This document shows positions 1 through 12,100 of a stretch of 64,000 nt of DNA, one piece after another. Every line of letters begins with the position of its first letter. The stretch's first letter is position 1. The notes below the pieces were generated by a model. It was not told the DNA's origin and did no database searches. It worked only from the letters and a program-made list of their open reading frames with translations. This stretch comes from Asterias rubens (Eukaryota > Echinodermata > Asteroidea > Forcipulatida > Asteriidae), in NCBI RefSeq assembly GCF_902459465.1, contig NC_047081.1, forward strand, positions 11,638,849-11,702,848, in the 5' to 3' direction. The translations under genes and the position numbers were made by a program.

Positions 1-843
1 TGGGGGACTGGCAGGAGCAGTGGCACAAACTATAGTGTAAGTTGTCAACCTGTGGTACTTTCATCTGAAGTCTTCATTTTGGTTTTGGGATTTGTTTTTG
101 TATGCAATTTTGCTCAAAACAAGGCTACAAGCCACTCATGGTTAAGAGACTACAAGAATAAAAGTATTGAAGGTGAAAATAACTCTGGGGAGCTGAAAGG
201 TTGGAATTTATATCCCTCTTAAAACAGTGTAGGATGAAGGGAAACATGTTCGTGTAACTACACAAATATTGATGACTACAGACCCAGGCTTGCGTATCAA
301 AAAGTGCCCTAACAAGTCATTGTGCCCTATCATTGGCTTAGAGCTGTTCATGGTCTTGCATTTGCATCGTTTGACCTCAGCGATGGCTGCCCATGCATTT
401 ACAAAATGTTTATTAAGAATCACCATCATGGGAAAAAGTGTACTGTTTCAGTCAAATTTTTGATTTTTTTTTTTTTTTTTCTTTATGTAAAATATTCATC
501 TAAACCTTTTAAAACTGTTTCAAAATATTGATTTGCTTTGATTTTAATTGTAGGTATCCCTTGGATGTAGGGAGGCGACTAATGCAGCTTGGCTCCATGG
601 TTCCAAATTCTAGCTCAACGAGGTAAGTTCAATATAACCCTTCTACTCTTGCTGGTGCGTGTTTAATCTGTTAAACAAGATTTAATGTGTTGGATAACAT
701 TCGGCCGTTCTGACCAAATTCAACATTTTTTTGCAAACGCTCAATTAAATAAAATATCTCTCATGATTGGTTGCTTTGTTTCCACCAATTCAAATTCTGC
801 GCCTTGATCACCCAGCAGGGTGGATATGTGCGCATTACAAGTC

Positions 844-875
<32 letters not shown>

Positions 876-1207
876 GTTTTTGTTTTGCATTTATGGCTTT
901 CCATAGTTTTCCAACCTGGCAAAAACTTGAGCTGTGACATTGCAATTGAAAGGTCTATGAAAATCAATTAGGGTCCAACTAAATAAACTCAAATAGCATA
1001 CAGAAGATTCATTGTAAACAATTTTTATTTTTAACTTGCAGTTCATGTATGGAGACCCTCATCCTGGTTTACACAGAGCATGGTGCAAGAGGTCTATTCC
1101 GAGGGGTTAGCATCAACTACTTGAGAGCCATTCCTTCAGCCGCTGTGTCCTTCACACTTTATGAGAATCTAAAACAATACCTTAATATCAACGTAGACAG
1201 TAGGTGA
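1..1207 (+). CDS. SLC25A16: Mitochondrial solute carrier, SLC25A16 type, C-terminal part (3 exons, 5' part outside window)
   Basis: Three coding exons are visible: 1-36 (donor gtaagt at 37), 554-622 and 1042-1207, with the TGA stop at 1205-1207. Joined in frame they give 89 residues. The product is the C-terminal end of a mitochondrial carrier, an inner-membrane transporter built from three repeats of two helices. The third-repeat signature is present as YPLDVGRRLMQLG (family motif Px[DE]xx[KR], then RRxMQ), followed by a matrix segment, the motif GLFRGVSINYLRAIPS and a last helix ending near YENLKQYL. This order and wording match SLC25A16 (Graves disease carrier protein, linked to coenzyme A import) better than other carriers. 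The N-terminal two thirds lie left of the window. Close relatives such as SLC25A42 cannot be fully excluded from this stretch. Confidence 0.88.
844..876. repeat. (ATT)n microsatellite
   Basis: About eleven uninterrupted ATT/TTA units inside the last intron of the SLC25A16-type gene. It makes spurious poly-isoleucine reading frames on both strands. Confidence 0.9.
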
Positions 1208-1512
1208 TAAACAGTGTTTTGTTGGCTCAGAACTATAACGTCGTTAGTGATGTTTATATGGATTTCACAAAATTGGGTTTGCATATTTGGAGCTTCTGGT
1301 AAAGTGGAGTTAATTGATCAAAAGTGATCTCCCGAAGCAGTTGATTGGTAAAAAGCATTTGTTGAATCATCAAACCAGAGTGAACCAGTAAAGACCTGTA
1401 TTGTCAATCCGGAGTCAAACTCTTTTGGATTATGCGTTCAAAGTGGTGCAAAATTCTGTTCAATCCACTAATTAAATCTGTTTGTGACAAGTTGGTTACC
1501 AGACCAGCCTTC

Positions 1513-1674
1513 GGTTTCACCAAACTCTTCCTAACTTAGGATTAATCTAAGGACTTAGGACGGGTTCGATTCCGTATCTAAATGCCTAGGACGCATTGAA
1601 CCCATCGGAAGTTAGGACGGGTTACTCGTCCTAACTCGAGTTAGGATTAACCCTAGGGTTTCGTGAAATGGGCT
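1513..1674. repeat. Palindromic dispersed repeat, 'ttaggattaat' family
   Basis: The ends are inverted copies: ttcaccaaactcttcctaac at the left, and gttaggattaaccctagggt running into ttcgtgaa at the right. Related copies lie at 16927-17008, 22558-22698 and 30767-30897, with a fragment near 57355. No coding capacity; probably a MITE-like non-autonomous element. Confidence 0.7.
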
Positions 1675-1677
1675 GCA

Positions 1678-1865
1678 GGGCCCAATTTCATAGAGCTGCT
1701 AAGAAAATAGTGTTGAACACATTTTTGCTTGGCAGAAATGACACCAGACACAGATAAGATACATGTGACATTGTATTTTGGCTGATAACATAAACCTGGT
1801 AAGCATCATTTTGTTTTGCGTGGCCACTTTATTGTGCTAACAGCTCGTTATGAAATTGCACCCAG
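1678..1865. repeat. Palindromic dispersed repeat, 'gggcccaatttcatagagctgc' family
   Basis: Starts with gggcccaatttcatagagct and ends with the inverted form of that motif; the middle contains ttggctgataacataaacct. Four further copies occur at 20150-20342, 29535-29690, 44085-44266 and 47205-47382, and a subfamily lies at 58796-59034. No open reading frame. A MITE-like element about 190 bp long. Confidence 0.7.
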
Positions 1866-2403
1866 ATCAAAGTAGTTTTAACCTGTGGAAGATATTTGCT
1901 GAAACCAGTTTGCACCCTGGGCGGTTTCTATTAATTTTAACATTCAAATGACCAAGTGGCGACATTTTAATGGAGTGGGCATGATCAAAAGCGTAGCCTA
2001 TACAACTTGTAGACTTAGTTTAAGACCTGGGATTGTGATTTTTTTTGTCTACGTCATTTGATGTCAGGAAACCATAAAGGAAAAAAACACTTTTTTTGGT
2101 TTTAATAGTGCCAAGTAAAATTGTTTAAGGAAAACATGATGTCTTCCCTTGGCTCATAAACGCCAGACTATCAGAATATGTTGAATTAAGCTGAGACAAG
2201 GCTGAACCATTCCCATGGTTGTCAACGTTTTAATTTTTGTTCTTTTTCCTATTGTGTTACAGAATATATTATGTCAAAGAAAATAATAATATAATTATTA
2301 TATTTGGAACAAAGAACTTCTAAAGTGCAATGTAAATTATAAAAAGCTTTTTTTTTATATATAAAGCGCTATGCTGTGATATTTAATATCAATATGAAAT
2401 AAA

Positions 2404-3134
2404 AACAATTACAAAGAAGAATTTGTTCTCATGATGTATTTATTGTGGTGGTGGTGGGGTTTTCACTATTTGATTTGTTTATGTTTGCCTATGGAGTTCT
2501 TATAAACCTCTCTGCTGCTAAGTGGCAGAGAGGTGTCTGGCATTTTGCCAATAAAACGGCAATAATTATTTCTTTTCTTTTGGAATGAATGTTTGCTGTC
2601 TGAGGTGGGGACTACTGACTCATAAACCATCAATGAAATATGAATCATTCTTGTTTGTATTTTGTTTGATGGGCGGTGGTTCATTATTGCACCTGCAAAC
2701 GCACATAGTGTGGTGTGCATGTGAACACCACGTCATTGCCATGTGCGTTGGGAATTTGTCATAAGATTGGAATGATGACAACAGAATTAGAACAGGTGAT
2801 CCAAACACTAAACACCGCCCTCTCGTGGCGACGAGAAAAACAACTTAAAAATACCATAGAAAGCGAAAATAATAAAATACAGATGTGTGCACTAACTAGA
2901 TCAGTCACAGTGACCTATAAGCTCGGAGTATGACTGGTTTTCTTGGTAAATATTGTCGCTGAAAGGATGTCCAGCACCCTTTCCTGTTTTTGTTTTTCAG
3001 TTCAGAGGAATATGCAAATCAATCAATCGGAAAACCCACGCGCTGGTACCCTGCGTCTACCGTGCGTTTGCTGCTAGATAGACGCGAACCAGTGACACAT
3101 TTTTAGCAGACGAGAGAGTAGGTGGTACTTACAA
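2404..3134 (+). promoter_or_regulatory. SLC25A16-CCDC6 spacer and probable CCDC6 promoter / 5' UTR
   Basis: Gene-free. The last 100 bases before the CCDC6 ATG are richer in CG dinucleotides (ccacgcgctg, gacgcgaacc) than the AT-rich surroundings. I see no TATA box, which fits a housekeeping promoter. Promoter placement is inference from position. Confidence 0.4.
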
Positions 3135-6100
3135 ATGGCCGACATGGCGGACAGTGCAAGTGCGAGTGAGATCGAAAGCGACACGGACAGCATAAAGATG
3201 TCCGTGCCCACGAGGAAAGAGGAGTTGTTGAACAGAATTGCCTCCTTGGAGCAGGAGAATAAGGTCTTGAAGATTGAGCTGGAAACATACAAGATGCGCT
3301 GCAAGTCTCTGCAGTCTGAAAACCGCGACTTAAAAAGAGCGAGTGTGAATATTGTAAGTCCATTCGATTGTGTTGAAAATTGTGCACTGTGCATGTTTCT
3401 GGTTGAAAATTGAATATTTATTATTTATCACAAAAAAAATTCAAACTGAAGTTTATGATTACTGTTTAGGAAAAGTTTCCGTATGGCGCCACCACTTTTT
3501 CATTCGAAATAAAATAATATAGTATCTATTTTACCTGATTGATATATCCCTTTTTGTAAAAATGAGTGAAAAAGTGGTGGCGCCATACGGAAAGTTATCC
3601 CTATTGAACACAGGGGACACAGTCTAGTAATACAATGTAGGTTGCTTACTTGTGACATATTGCTGTGTCGCTGGTGTCAACTGTGGTAAAATAAATGCTT
3701 GGAATTGCTAATTAAAGAACTTAAAATTAAATAGAAACAAATCGTGTGTGAAGTGATGATTGGCATGGGGATTGTAAAACTTGTAAATTGTATTGTAATT
3801 GTATTGATTGTTGACGATTCATTGTTGATGATTTGTGGGCAATTGGGGCAAGTTTTGACATGTTTTCTTTTTTGTATTTTGTTTAATATTGTTTATTATT
3901 GACTTGTTTCACGATGTGCGGTGCCTTTTTCCCCTATTTTGGGAGTCAAATGTAATGACTAAATACTTTGCTAATTTCGCGGAGGGTCGTTTCGTGTCTG
4001 TAGTAAGGAAGGGGTCAAACTCAAAGTTAGCCCATTTTTAATTGTTTTGTTACTGTGATTGAAACTACAAAAAAATTAAAAGCTAGCTGAAAAGGTAAAA
4101 AAAAACATGAACACAAACAAATTCAGTACATTTAAGATCGCAAAAACTATGTACATTAAAATAAAAGACGAAAAATTTTAGGTTAAGAAAATGTTCAGTC
4201 AGTTTGTTTCACCATGGAGGAAGAATGGTTTCACAGAGTGGTCAAGTAAATTGAACCATGGGGGATTAAATTAGGCAAGAGTTTGTTTGACACTGACAGT
4301 GTATTAAATAGAAATTGTACAGTCAATGCTAGACCCAGTGGCTGGGGAGCTAGATGACCGATAATGTCAAAATTTCGGAAAAAGGAATCTAACGCCCCAG
4401 TCACTGGGTCTAAGTCAGTGCCTACATCATGATGCTTTGTGACTAGGAGTTTCATCTTTGAAAGGGCAAGGCCTTAATTTCATTTCGCAAAAAGCACTTT
4501 CGTTGGAAAATCTATGGGAAAATTTGAAGGGGCACCAAAACCAGGGCAACAGAGGTCATTGCCTCCATGGGACCATGGCTTTTGTGTAATTCCATGTCTG
4601 TACACCATGTGCTACTTCCACTGCTCCTGTGAGTATGTGCTGATTGCGTGATTTAGGTTTCACCCTCACTTTACACTAGCTTACCACATTGTTGAATTAC
4701 ACAAACTGGTTGGTGGAAGTCTAGAATTTGGGTTGGGTAAAATCCACTCGACCCCAGAGCTTGTAACTAAAAATGTTAACTCGATTGGAATCTGTCTACA
4801 ACACCAGAATTAAAATGAGAAAAAACTACACAGTTTTGTTTTTAACTAATGGGCTCGGCTCACAAGGGACAGGAGGTGTTAATTTGCTCAAAATCGTAAA
4901 CAGATACAGAAACTTACATAATTATGTTACCAGGGAAAAAAAAATTTTGTGTGCTTAAATTCCCTGTCAATTTGAATTTGTTTTTCTTTTTCTAACTGTG
5001 CTTGGACTTCCCCCTCTGTTTTGCCTGAAGTTGGGAGGGCAGTTGCCTCCTACCCCTCCCTCTGGGTTGTACACAGTATGCCTAATTCAGTTCACTAGTG
5101 CAGTCCTCAATCCATCAAAAACAAGTGAAACATGTTTTGGAAGGGTTGCAGTAAAGAACGTGATAAATGTCTATTTGGTTCAATGAACACCAATACTGTA
5201 AACAGAATCAGGGAGTTGAACTTGCAACAGTTCATGGTCTGTTCATTTAAAATATAATTTAAATGACAAAGTGACGTCAATCCAGTTTGATTAACTTCAG
5301 AGATTAAACTCATGTTTTGTCTCTTTTAATATTTAATGAATTGATTGATTGAAAAAGACATAGTTTCTGACGTTGCTCCTAGACTGCCCTAAATTGTAGG
5401 AGGATACATGTAAGACTAGACAATGGTTTTAACCATTAAAATGAAATTTCATTGCAGTGTGCTGTCAAGTTTGACCGGTGAAATGAAAACATACCTTGTT
5501 TGGAAAAAATATCATGAGAGTGATGAAACAATATGTTTTGATGTAAATAATGCTAACTGAAAACCACACCGCCTTCTTAAAGATGAGCAAAAATTTCTCA
5601 GTAGAAATTAAAGAAATTGTCTTGTAAAAATAGGTCCCATGATCAAATGTTTCTGATAAAACTACAATACTTTGTCTAGTAATATGTAGTAGAGATTTGC
5701 TTGGAATCCAAGCACTGAAAGACACAACCATGTTAAAATACTTTAATATAGAGGGGGGGTTTAATGGTTTTTATATGAATATTCATCTATAAATTTACAT
5801 AAAGTGGTTCTCTCACCTGATCAAGCAAATGAGAAAATAACATCGTTTGTTTCTATGCATAATTGTTCATGTACATACACGTTTTTAGTTGTAAGCTTTG
5901 TACAAAAGCCTATGGGGCATTTTATATACATTAAAATAGAACAGTCTGGGTTATTCATTTTATTGTGTTTGATAGAATACCATGGCCGTCTGCCAAGATT
6001 TTGACACACTTCTAACATTTGTTACCAGCAAATATCAAAAGAGTGTAGTAAGTAAGAAGACTTTAAAATTGAAGTGATAAACATCTTCATGAGAAATGAC

Positions 6101-9100
6101 GCAGGGGCATCGTCGTACACCGCTAAATTAAGACACAAAAGAGCAACCTGTCCCACTCGGCCATGGATTAATTCAGTTTAATTTCCCATGGCATTATGTA
6201 TCCTCTCCTGGCGTTAAGGGGTCACCATCAGGAGGTTCTTACTCAGTTGTTGTCCGTTGTTGCTTAGAGGGGTTTTGTAGTAAAGTCTAGAAGAAGATTG
6301 ACTAGATAGTGAGAGGGGCTTGGTACAAACTGAAGCTGTTGTCATTTGGGGGTTTAAATCCCATCATCTCTGGATTCAGAGAGGGATCCGTATTTTACAT
6401 TTTTGTCAAGGTGCATGGTCGCTCACTTGTCACGCTTTAACCTCATGTTTCTGAGTCGGATCGTCGGCAGAATTGGCAAATATTTGCTGTAGGCTTAAAA
6501 GCTAGGCAGGGTTTGAATTTCAAGACTTCTACCACACATTGCTCTGGAATCAATTTTACAAGACCCAAAATATCTTCTTCTCTCTGTAGGTCTTTATCTA
6601 GATGTAAAAAATAAAAAATTTAAATAAAAACTAGCCCACTCAGCTGATTTCGGTTGGTAAATAACCAAAATTAGGGACAACGTGTTCACATTCTGAAAAC
6701 TGGGCATGGTTTTTCACAAGTATTTTCTACTGATTGACTCAAAGCATTTAGTCCATAATTACATTTTGACAGGTTATGGTTGACCACAAAACATGAACAC
6801 TGCCTGCGACCATTATGTCATTGTCAGCTCTACCAATCCTAATGCACACTCATCTAGCAATTTCTCTTATGTATACAAAATGCTGCGCAAATTATATCAG
6901 TTGCTACTCAAAATTATGATTTGCTATTCATTGTTAACAAAAATACTTGACAAACTAATTCCCTGTGTTCCTTTAAATAACCTGTGACTCATAATGGTAG
7001 TACATTGTAATTATTAACACATCAGCGTCTAGAGCAATTATAGCTCCTAGACCTGGTAAAGTCATCAGGAACACATGTCCAGCATGTATTGTTAGGCCTA
7101 TAATGTACATACTGATGCTATGCAGCATGATCAAGGCCTTGACAGATTGACTGCATGGAAATGTCTTGCTTATCTAGGAGTGAATCAGTCAATTTCTTAG
7201 TAGGATTAATTGGAATTCGTTTCCAAGACCAACTTTTCCTGATTGTAACATCTTCATTTAAAGTATTTGGGTACTTTTTGTACAAAAAATGCAATATCCA
7301 CAGATTTACATTAAACTTACACCGTTTAAAGATAATGATAGTAGAAAGCGTACCCTAAAATATTAGTTGCTGAGGTGCTGTAGTTTTTGAGAAATGAGTA
7401 AAACAATGTCATGAAAATACGTTTTACATGTACAGTACATGTACATGCTAAAATAATTGTTGTCTCATGATAACTGAGACGAAAATTATTGTGTTTTTTG
7501 TCCCACAAAAAGTACATGTCCCTTTAAATTATTTAACAAGAAACAACATATTGTGATGATCACAAGTCGCAGCTTTGTTATATTATTGTGAAAAAAGAAA
7601 AATGTGTGTACCATTTTCCATGAACATACATGTACTTGTACTCAGTCACTTTATGTGTATACGGAACGGTTTATTTGTCATCTTGTTGTACATTGTAGTT
7701 CCGGTTTCTCTTTGAGTTTTGTTATGTTCGCTGGCCTTATAAGCAGCCGGCCTCATCATGTTTTTTGGAGGGTGACAAAATAGTGACAGGTGTTTACTTC
7801 ATAATAATGGATTTTGGACTGGATTGTTGAGACCTTCCTTACAAAATGGCATTGACCGTCAAGCCTTGTGCCTCCACAGAGATCACTTTGATATGGTTTG
7901 AATTGAAATATTTTAAAGAGCCAACCCAATCTATTATTCCTTTGTTGATGTTGGTCCTATTGAAAAATTGGCAGCCTACAGTAGGCCCTAAAAAAAATTG
8001 ATATGTTAAAAAAATTTGAAGTCATTTTGTTTATAAATCCTGCCAAACACATTTCTTTGATGGTTGAATATGAATAAAGTACATGTATGACTTAAAGGTG
8101 CAACCCAGCTACATGTATCATCAGATGTGAAAAGATTTGCCAATTTTAAAATATTCTGGTTTGCCTATTTTCCTAAGTCCCCTTTGTTCATGAAAATTGT
8201 CCTACCCAGTCTTACCTAGATAATCACCTAGAAGAAAACATTCCAAAGACGACCTTGTTTCAATTGGTGCTTCCACAAATATGGGTCCAGAAAGCCCTAC
8301 ACTTTTGGAGAAACAAAAACCCTGTGAAGAACCCTGAGTGACAGTGACATGTACAAAAGATGCATTACAGAAATTAAGAAAGATTACCTTGAAAACCTCA
8401 AGGTTGCTCGCTGTGGTTGTATGTTTTAGGCAAAGAATTGAAGAGGCTGAGATCTGAGAGAACTAGATGTCAAGGATGTCAAGGATATCAGGCAATTTCG
8501 GTCTTGCTTCTTGAACCTGATGGTTAACAAAATAAGAACGTAAAAAAAAAAATTAAAGAGAAGAATCATAAACCACTGCTTAGAAAAGACTTAAAAGATG
8601 CAGAGTTATGAGAGAGTACAAGACAGACAATATTGTAAAATTTGATTTAAAATTATCTAATTGATTTAACATCTTTATTTGATTTATAATACATATGGGG
8701 TACTAAAAAATTGACCACAACAAAAACTCAAGATGCGTGATGCCCAGGACACACTGTTCTTTTTTGATCTAAGATTTTAATAGAAATACTTTAAGATGCA
8801 GAGCTGAGATGGAGACAGGTGCCTCCTTGGTCTCCTCCTATTATCATCAACATCTTTAAGAGATCCACTTCTATCAGTCTCAAGCACTTATTGCCTCAAG
8901 CGGGACAGGACATTATTGAGGTCTATTGTGAACTCAGACATTGATCAGTTTCAACTGGAATAACATCTCCCCAGGGGTGGGGGGATTGGGTTGAGTTCTC
9001 CCCTGGGAGATGGAGGAAAGTGTTCTCCTCAAAATGTCAACTTGTAGCGCCTTGATTTGCTTAGATTGTCAAATGAGGTGCAGTGCAATGAGAGAACGAG

Positions 9101-12100
9101 TCTAAAAAGTTTAAATATAATTTGAAGATCGATGATGTTGCTCGTGAAAGGAAATTGGTATGCAATGTACAATGGCTTTTTCCATCGAGACTTCAATCCT
9201 TCTTGAATAATGTAGGAGCTAGATTGAGGCTGGTAAATAAAATAGTCTGGCCCATTTTCTCGAAGTAAAATAACTGAGTGAAATCGATTTTGTTTTATTT
9301 TTTTTATTTTATTTTTTTTTAATTTGTTTTTATACGTTAGATCAATCTCGCAAAAGTCATACAGATAAAACCATTTAAAACCAAGCATAAACGCACAGTG
9401 AAAAACATTTTAAAGACCTTGGTCCATTAAATTCAGCTTCCTAAGCCGTAACTGAAACAATTTCAGTCCAGAATCTAAGAAAAATCCTGTCGAGAACTCA
9501 TCAAAGACTGGAAAAGTAAAAACATTATATCAAATTCTCTGTTCAATTTCCGTGAGTACATTCAATTTTCGGGATGACTAGGCAGTTTATGCCTCCTATA
9601 AAATTCTTGGAACGTTTCACATCGTATTCATGTAATGTATACATGTACATGTACATGTATCCATGAAGCATACATGTTGTACATCTAGCTGCCAGTGGGA
9701 AAAACAGACATCTGAACAAATACAGGGGTGGCAGTGTTGAATATTATTTTTTGGGTTTTGATGCATCTGAGAGGTATTGATTTCACCACTCTGTTCAATA
9801 TTGTGGTTACAAAAAAGTACTATTTTACATGTGTAACAAGTATTTTTTGGGGTGTTTATTTTCGCAATTTAATGTTTAGGCCCTAATAGGTCTTGAATTT
9901 TATCTTTGAAAGAGCCTAAAGTTGCAATGAGGTTGTACCTTTAAGATGTTCCCCATCTGTTCCCAAAGAGAACTTTGTTTTACCCCCATTTACATGTGTT
10001 AAGGGCACTTCTAATTGGAAAATCTTAAAGTCTATGAGAGCACCAAGGCCAAGACCAGGGTAACAGAGGACATGGCCACTGTGTATTATTCACTGCTACT
10101 GCTACCCACATAAGGAGGAGAGCATCTTTCAGTCGTTGAAGTCTTGATTCTGGGGCACCAAACCAGCTGGGCAACATATGCCATGGCCGCCCGGGCTTCC
10201 TGGTATTCAGCTTTTGTTTGCTTATCCTGAAAATCACATGGAAATTTGGTTGGTAAACCTGTTTTTATCAAGGAAGAAATTTCATGCTAAGCAAATTTTT
10301 GTGCTTAGCAGCTCTATGAAATTGGGCCCAGGACTGTATTTGCAAACCCAAGTCTAAATGCTGCGTATAGCATTTTGTTTGTTTGATGAGCATGAGATCA
10401 GAATACTCAAGTTACACAACATTTTCATTAATTGTTAGATATCGACCGATGAAGCCTGTAGGCAGGTGCCTAATTAAGCAAACTAATTGATTCTTCTCAT
10501 TAGAAGATTAAATTAATTATCTTTATCTGTAGTGTAGTATGATTCGGAGATAATGTAGTTAGTGAGTACTCCATTTAAGATGGGATTTACATCTGGGAGT
10601 AGAGTCTGACTCTCTTCAGATTTTCAAGGAACTTTCAAAGACTCATTTGCTTGAATCTTTAATTTTGTAACTATTTCTTTTAATATTTCATAATTGATTT
10701 ACTTTTACGTAAAGAGGTCAGGCTATGTATGCACTAATGTCTTGACAGGCTTGTATTCCTCTTACTTATTATTATTATAATCCAGAGAAGGATTCTGCAC
10801 AATACAGGAAAATGGGGATGCTGTTTGTAAAGAAGCTCTTGTAATTTTATAAACAATGCTAACGCTGTGTCCATTATGAATTTTTTTTTTTGCCGAATGT
10901 AGAGCATGAAATCACGAGGAAGACATAGTACATGTTTTTTTTTTTTTTTTTGCACTGCTGGAGAACAACCAAGGGGGAATATTTTTATTGGAGCAAGCGC
11001 CATGAGCACTTTTTGTCATTATTATTATGTACTTGAAGCATTGTAGCAGGATTTCTCCTGATTTCAGGATATGTTCATCAGTCTTCCGGCAACTTCAAAT
11101 GCACTGTGTGTCAGGGAATGGTTTCATCAGCAATTTAATTCGATTGACCTTATTTTGTGCACACTGAATGCCAATATTGAGTAACAAATCATGTTTTTTG
11201 AGTAGCAACTGATACATGTGTTGCATTATAAAATTGTTCTTCTATAAAAGGGAAATCTTTTGCTGTTGAGTATACAGACAAAATGTAGCAATACAAAACT
11301 GTTATGATTCCTTGCTCTGACTGATAATGTACGTAATGTACGTTTGTAAAGTAAATGTCTGTATACGATGCCAATGGCCGAAGGAAAAAGAATTCACAGA
11401 ATTTTGATCGGTGATAAGACCTAGCAAATATTTCCGAAGGCATTCATGAAGACGCGTATAACCTTTCCATCTTGCCAACAGTGGATTGCTTAGAATTTGT
11501 TATTTTGGCTTCAAGAAGGTTTCCGCATCCCACAGTTAAATTTTTTTCAAAACACGAATTCAAAATGTTGTGAAGATGGAAAATGAAGTACAGATTTTAT
11601 ACTGTCGGAGTGTCCCAAAATTATTCCACGGCATAGATGATACATGTACCTTGTGATTTTGCTGCCGTGCCCTTTGCAAAGATCCAATACAAGTTTACAT
11701 GTTTCCTCATATTGGGGAAGTGCTTCTTATTGGCAGAGAAAGATTAATCTGCTCCTTCAAGATCAAAGTACATGGTACATGTACGTACAAGACCTTTATC
11801 TACTGTAAAGGCCACATAGGTCTGGAATTACACTGAGACCATGGCCTCCGTTGCCCTGATCTTGGCCTTTGTGCCCCTTCAAAAGTTTCTCATTAGATAT
11901 GAGATGTTCGAATGGAAAAGCCCTTTACAAAATGCAAATGTCCTTGCCCTTTTCTAAGACGTAATTTCAGGCCTGCATGATGTACCTCTAGCACCGATTG
12001 GTTATCCATGGTAACAATGTCTCGTATGAAATGCATGTGTAATGTACGTGTTTTTTGTCAAGTATGCACCATGGACTGGGATTAAGTGATTAAATAAATA

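Larger units (their letters stand above)
1208..2403 (+). other. Probable 3' UTR of the SLC25A16-type gene
   Basis: Non-coding sequence follows the stop codon. The best downstream polyadenylation signal is AATAAA at 2398-2403. Two palindromic repeats (1513-1674 and 1678-1865) lie inside it, so either the UTR carries them or a shorter transcript ends upstream. I see no gene in the sequence from here to 3134. Confidence 0.5.

Noticed and set aside
1563-1580. Box B-like gggttcgattccgt as an RNA polymerase III promoter
   Set aside because: Lies inside a 'ttaggattaat' palindromic repeat with no box A upstream.
9029-9388. 119-codon minus-strand frame
   Set aside because: Lysine/asparagine-rich translation of an AT-rich and poly-T stretch; no family match.
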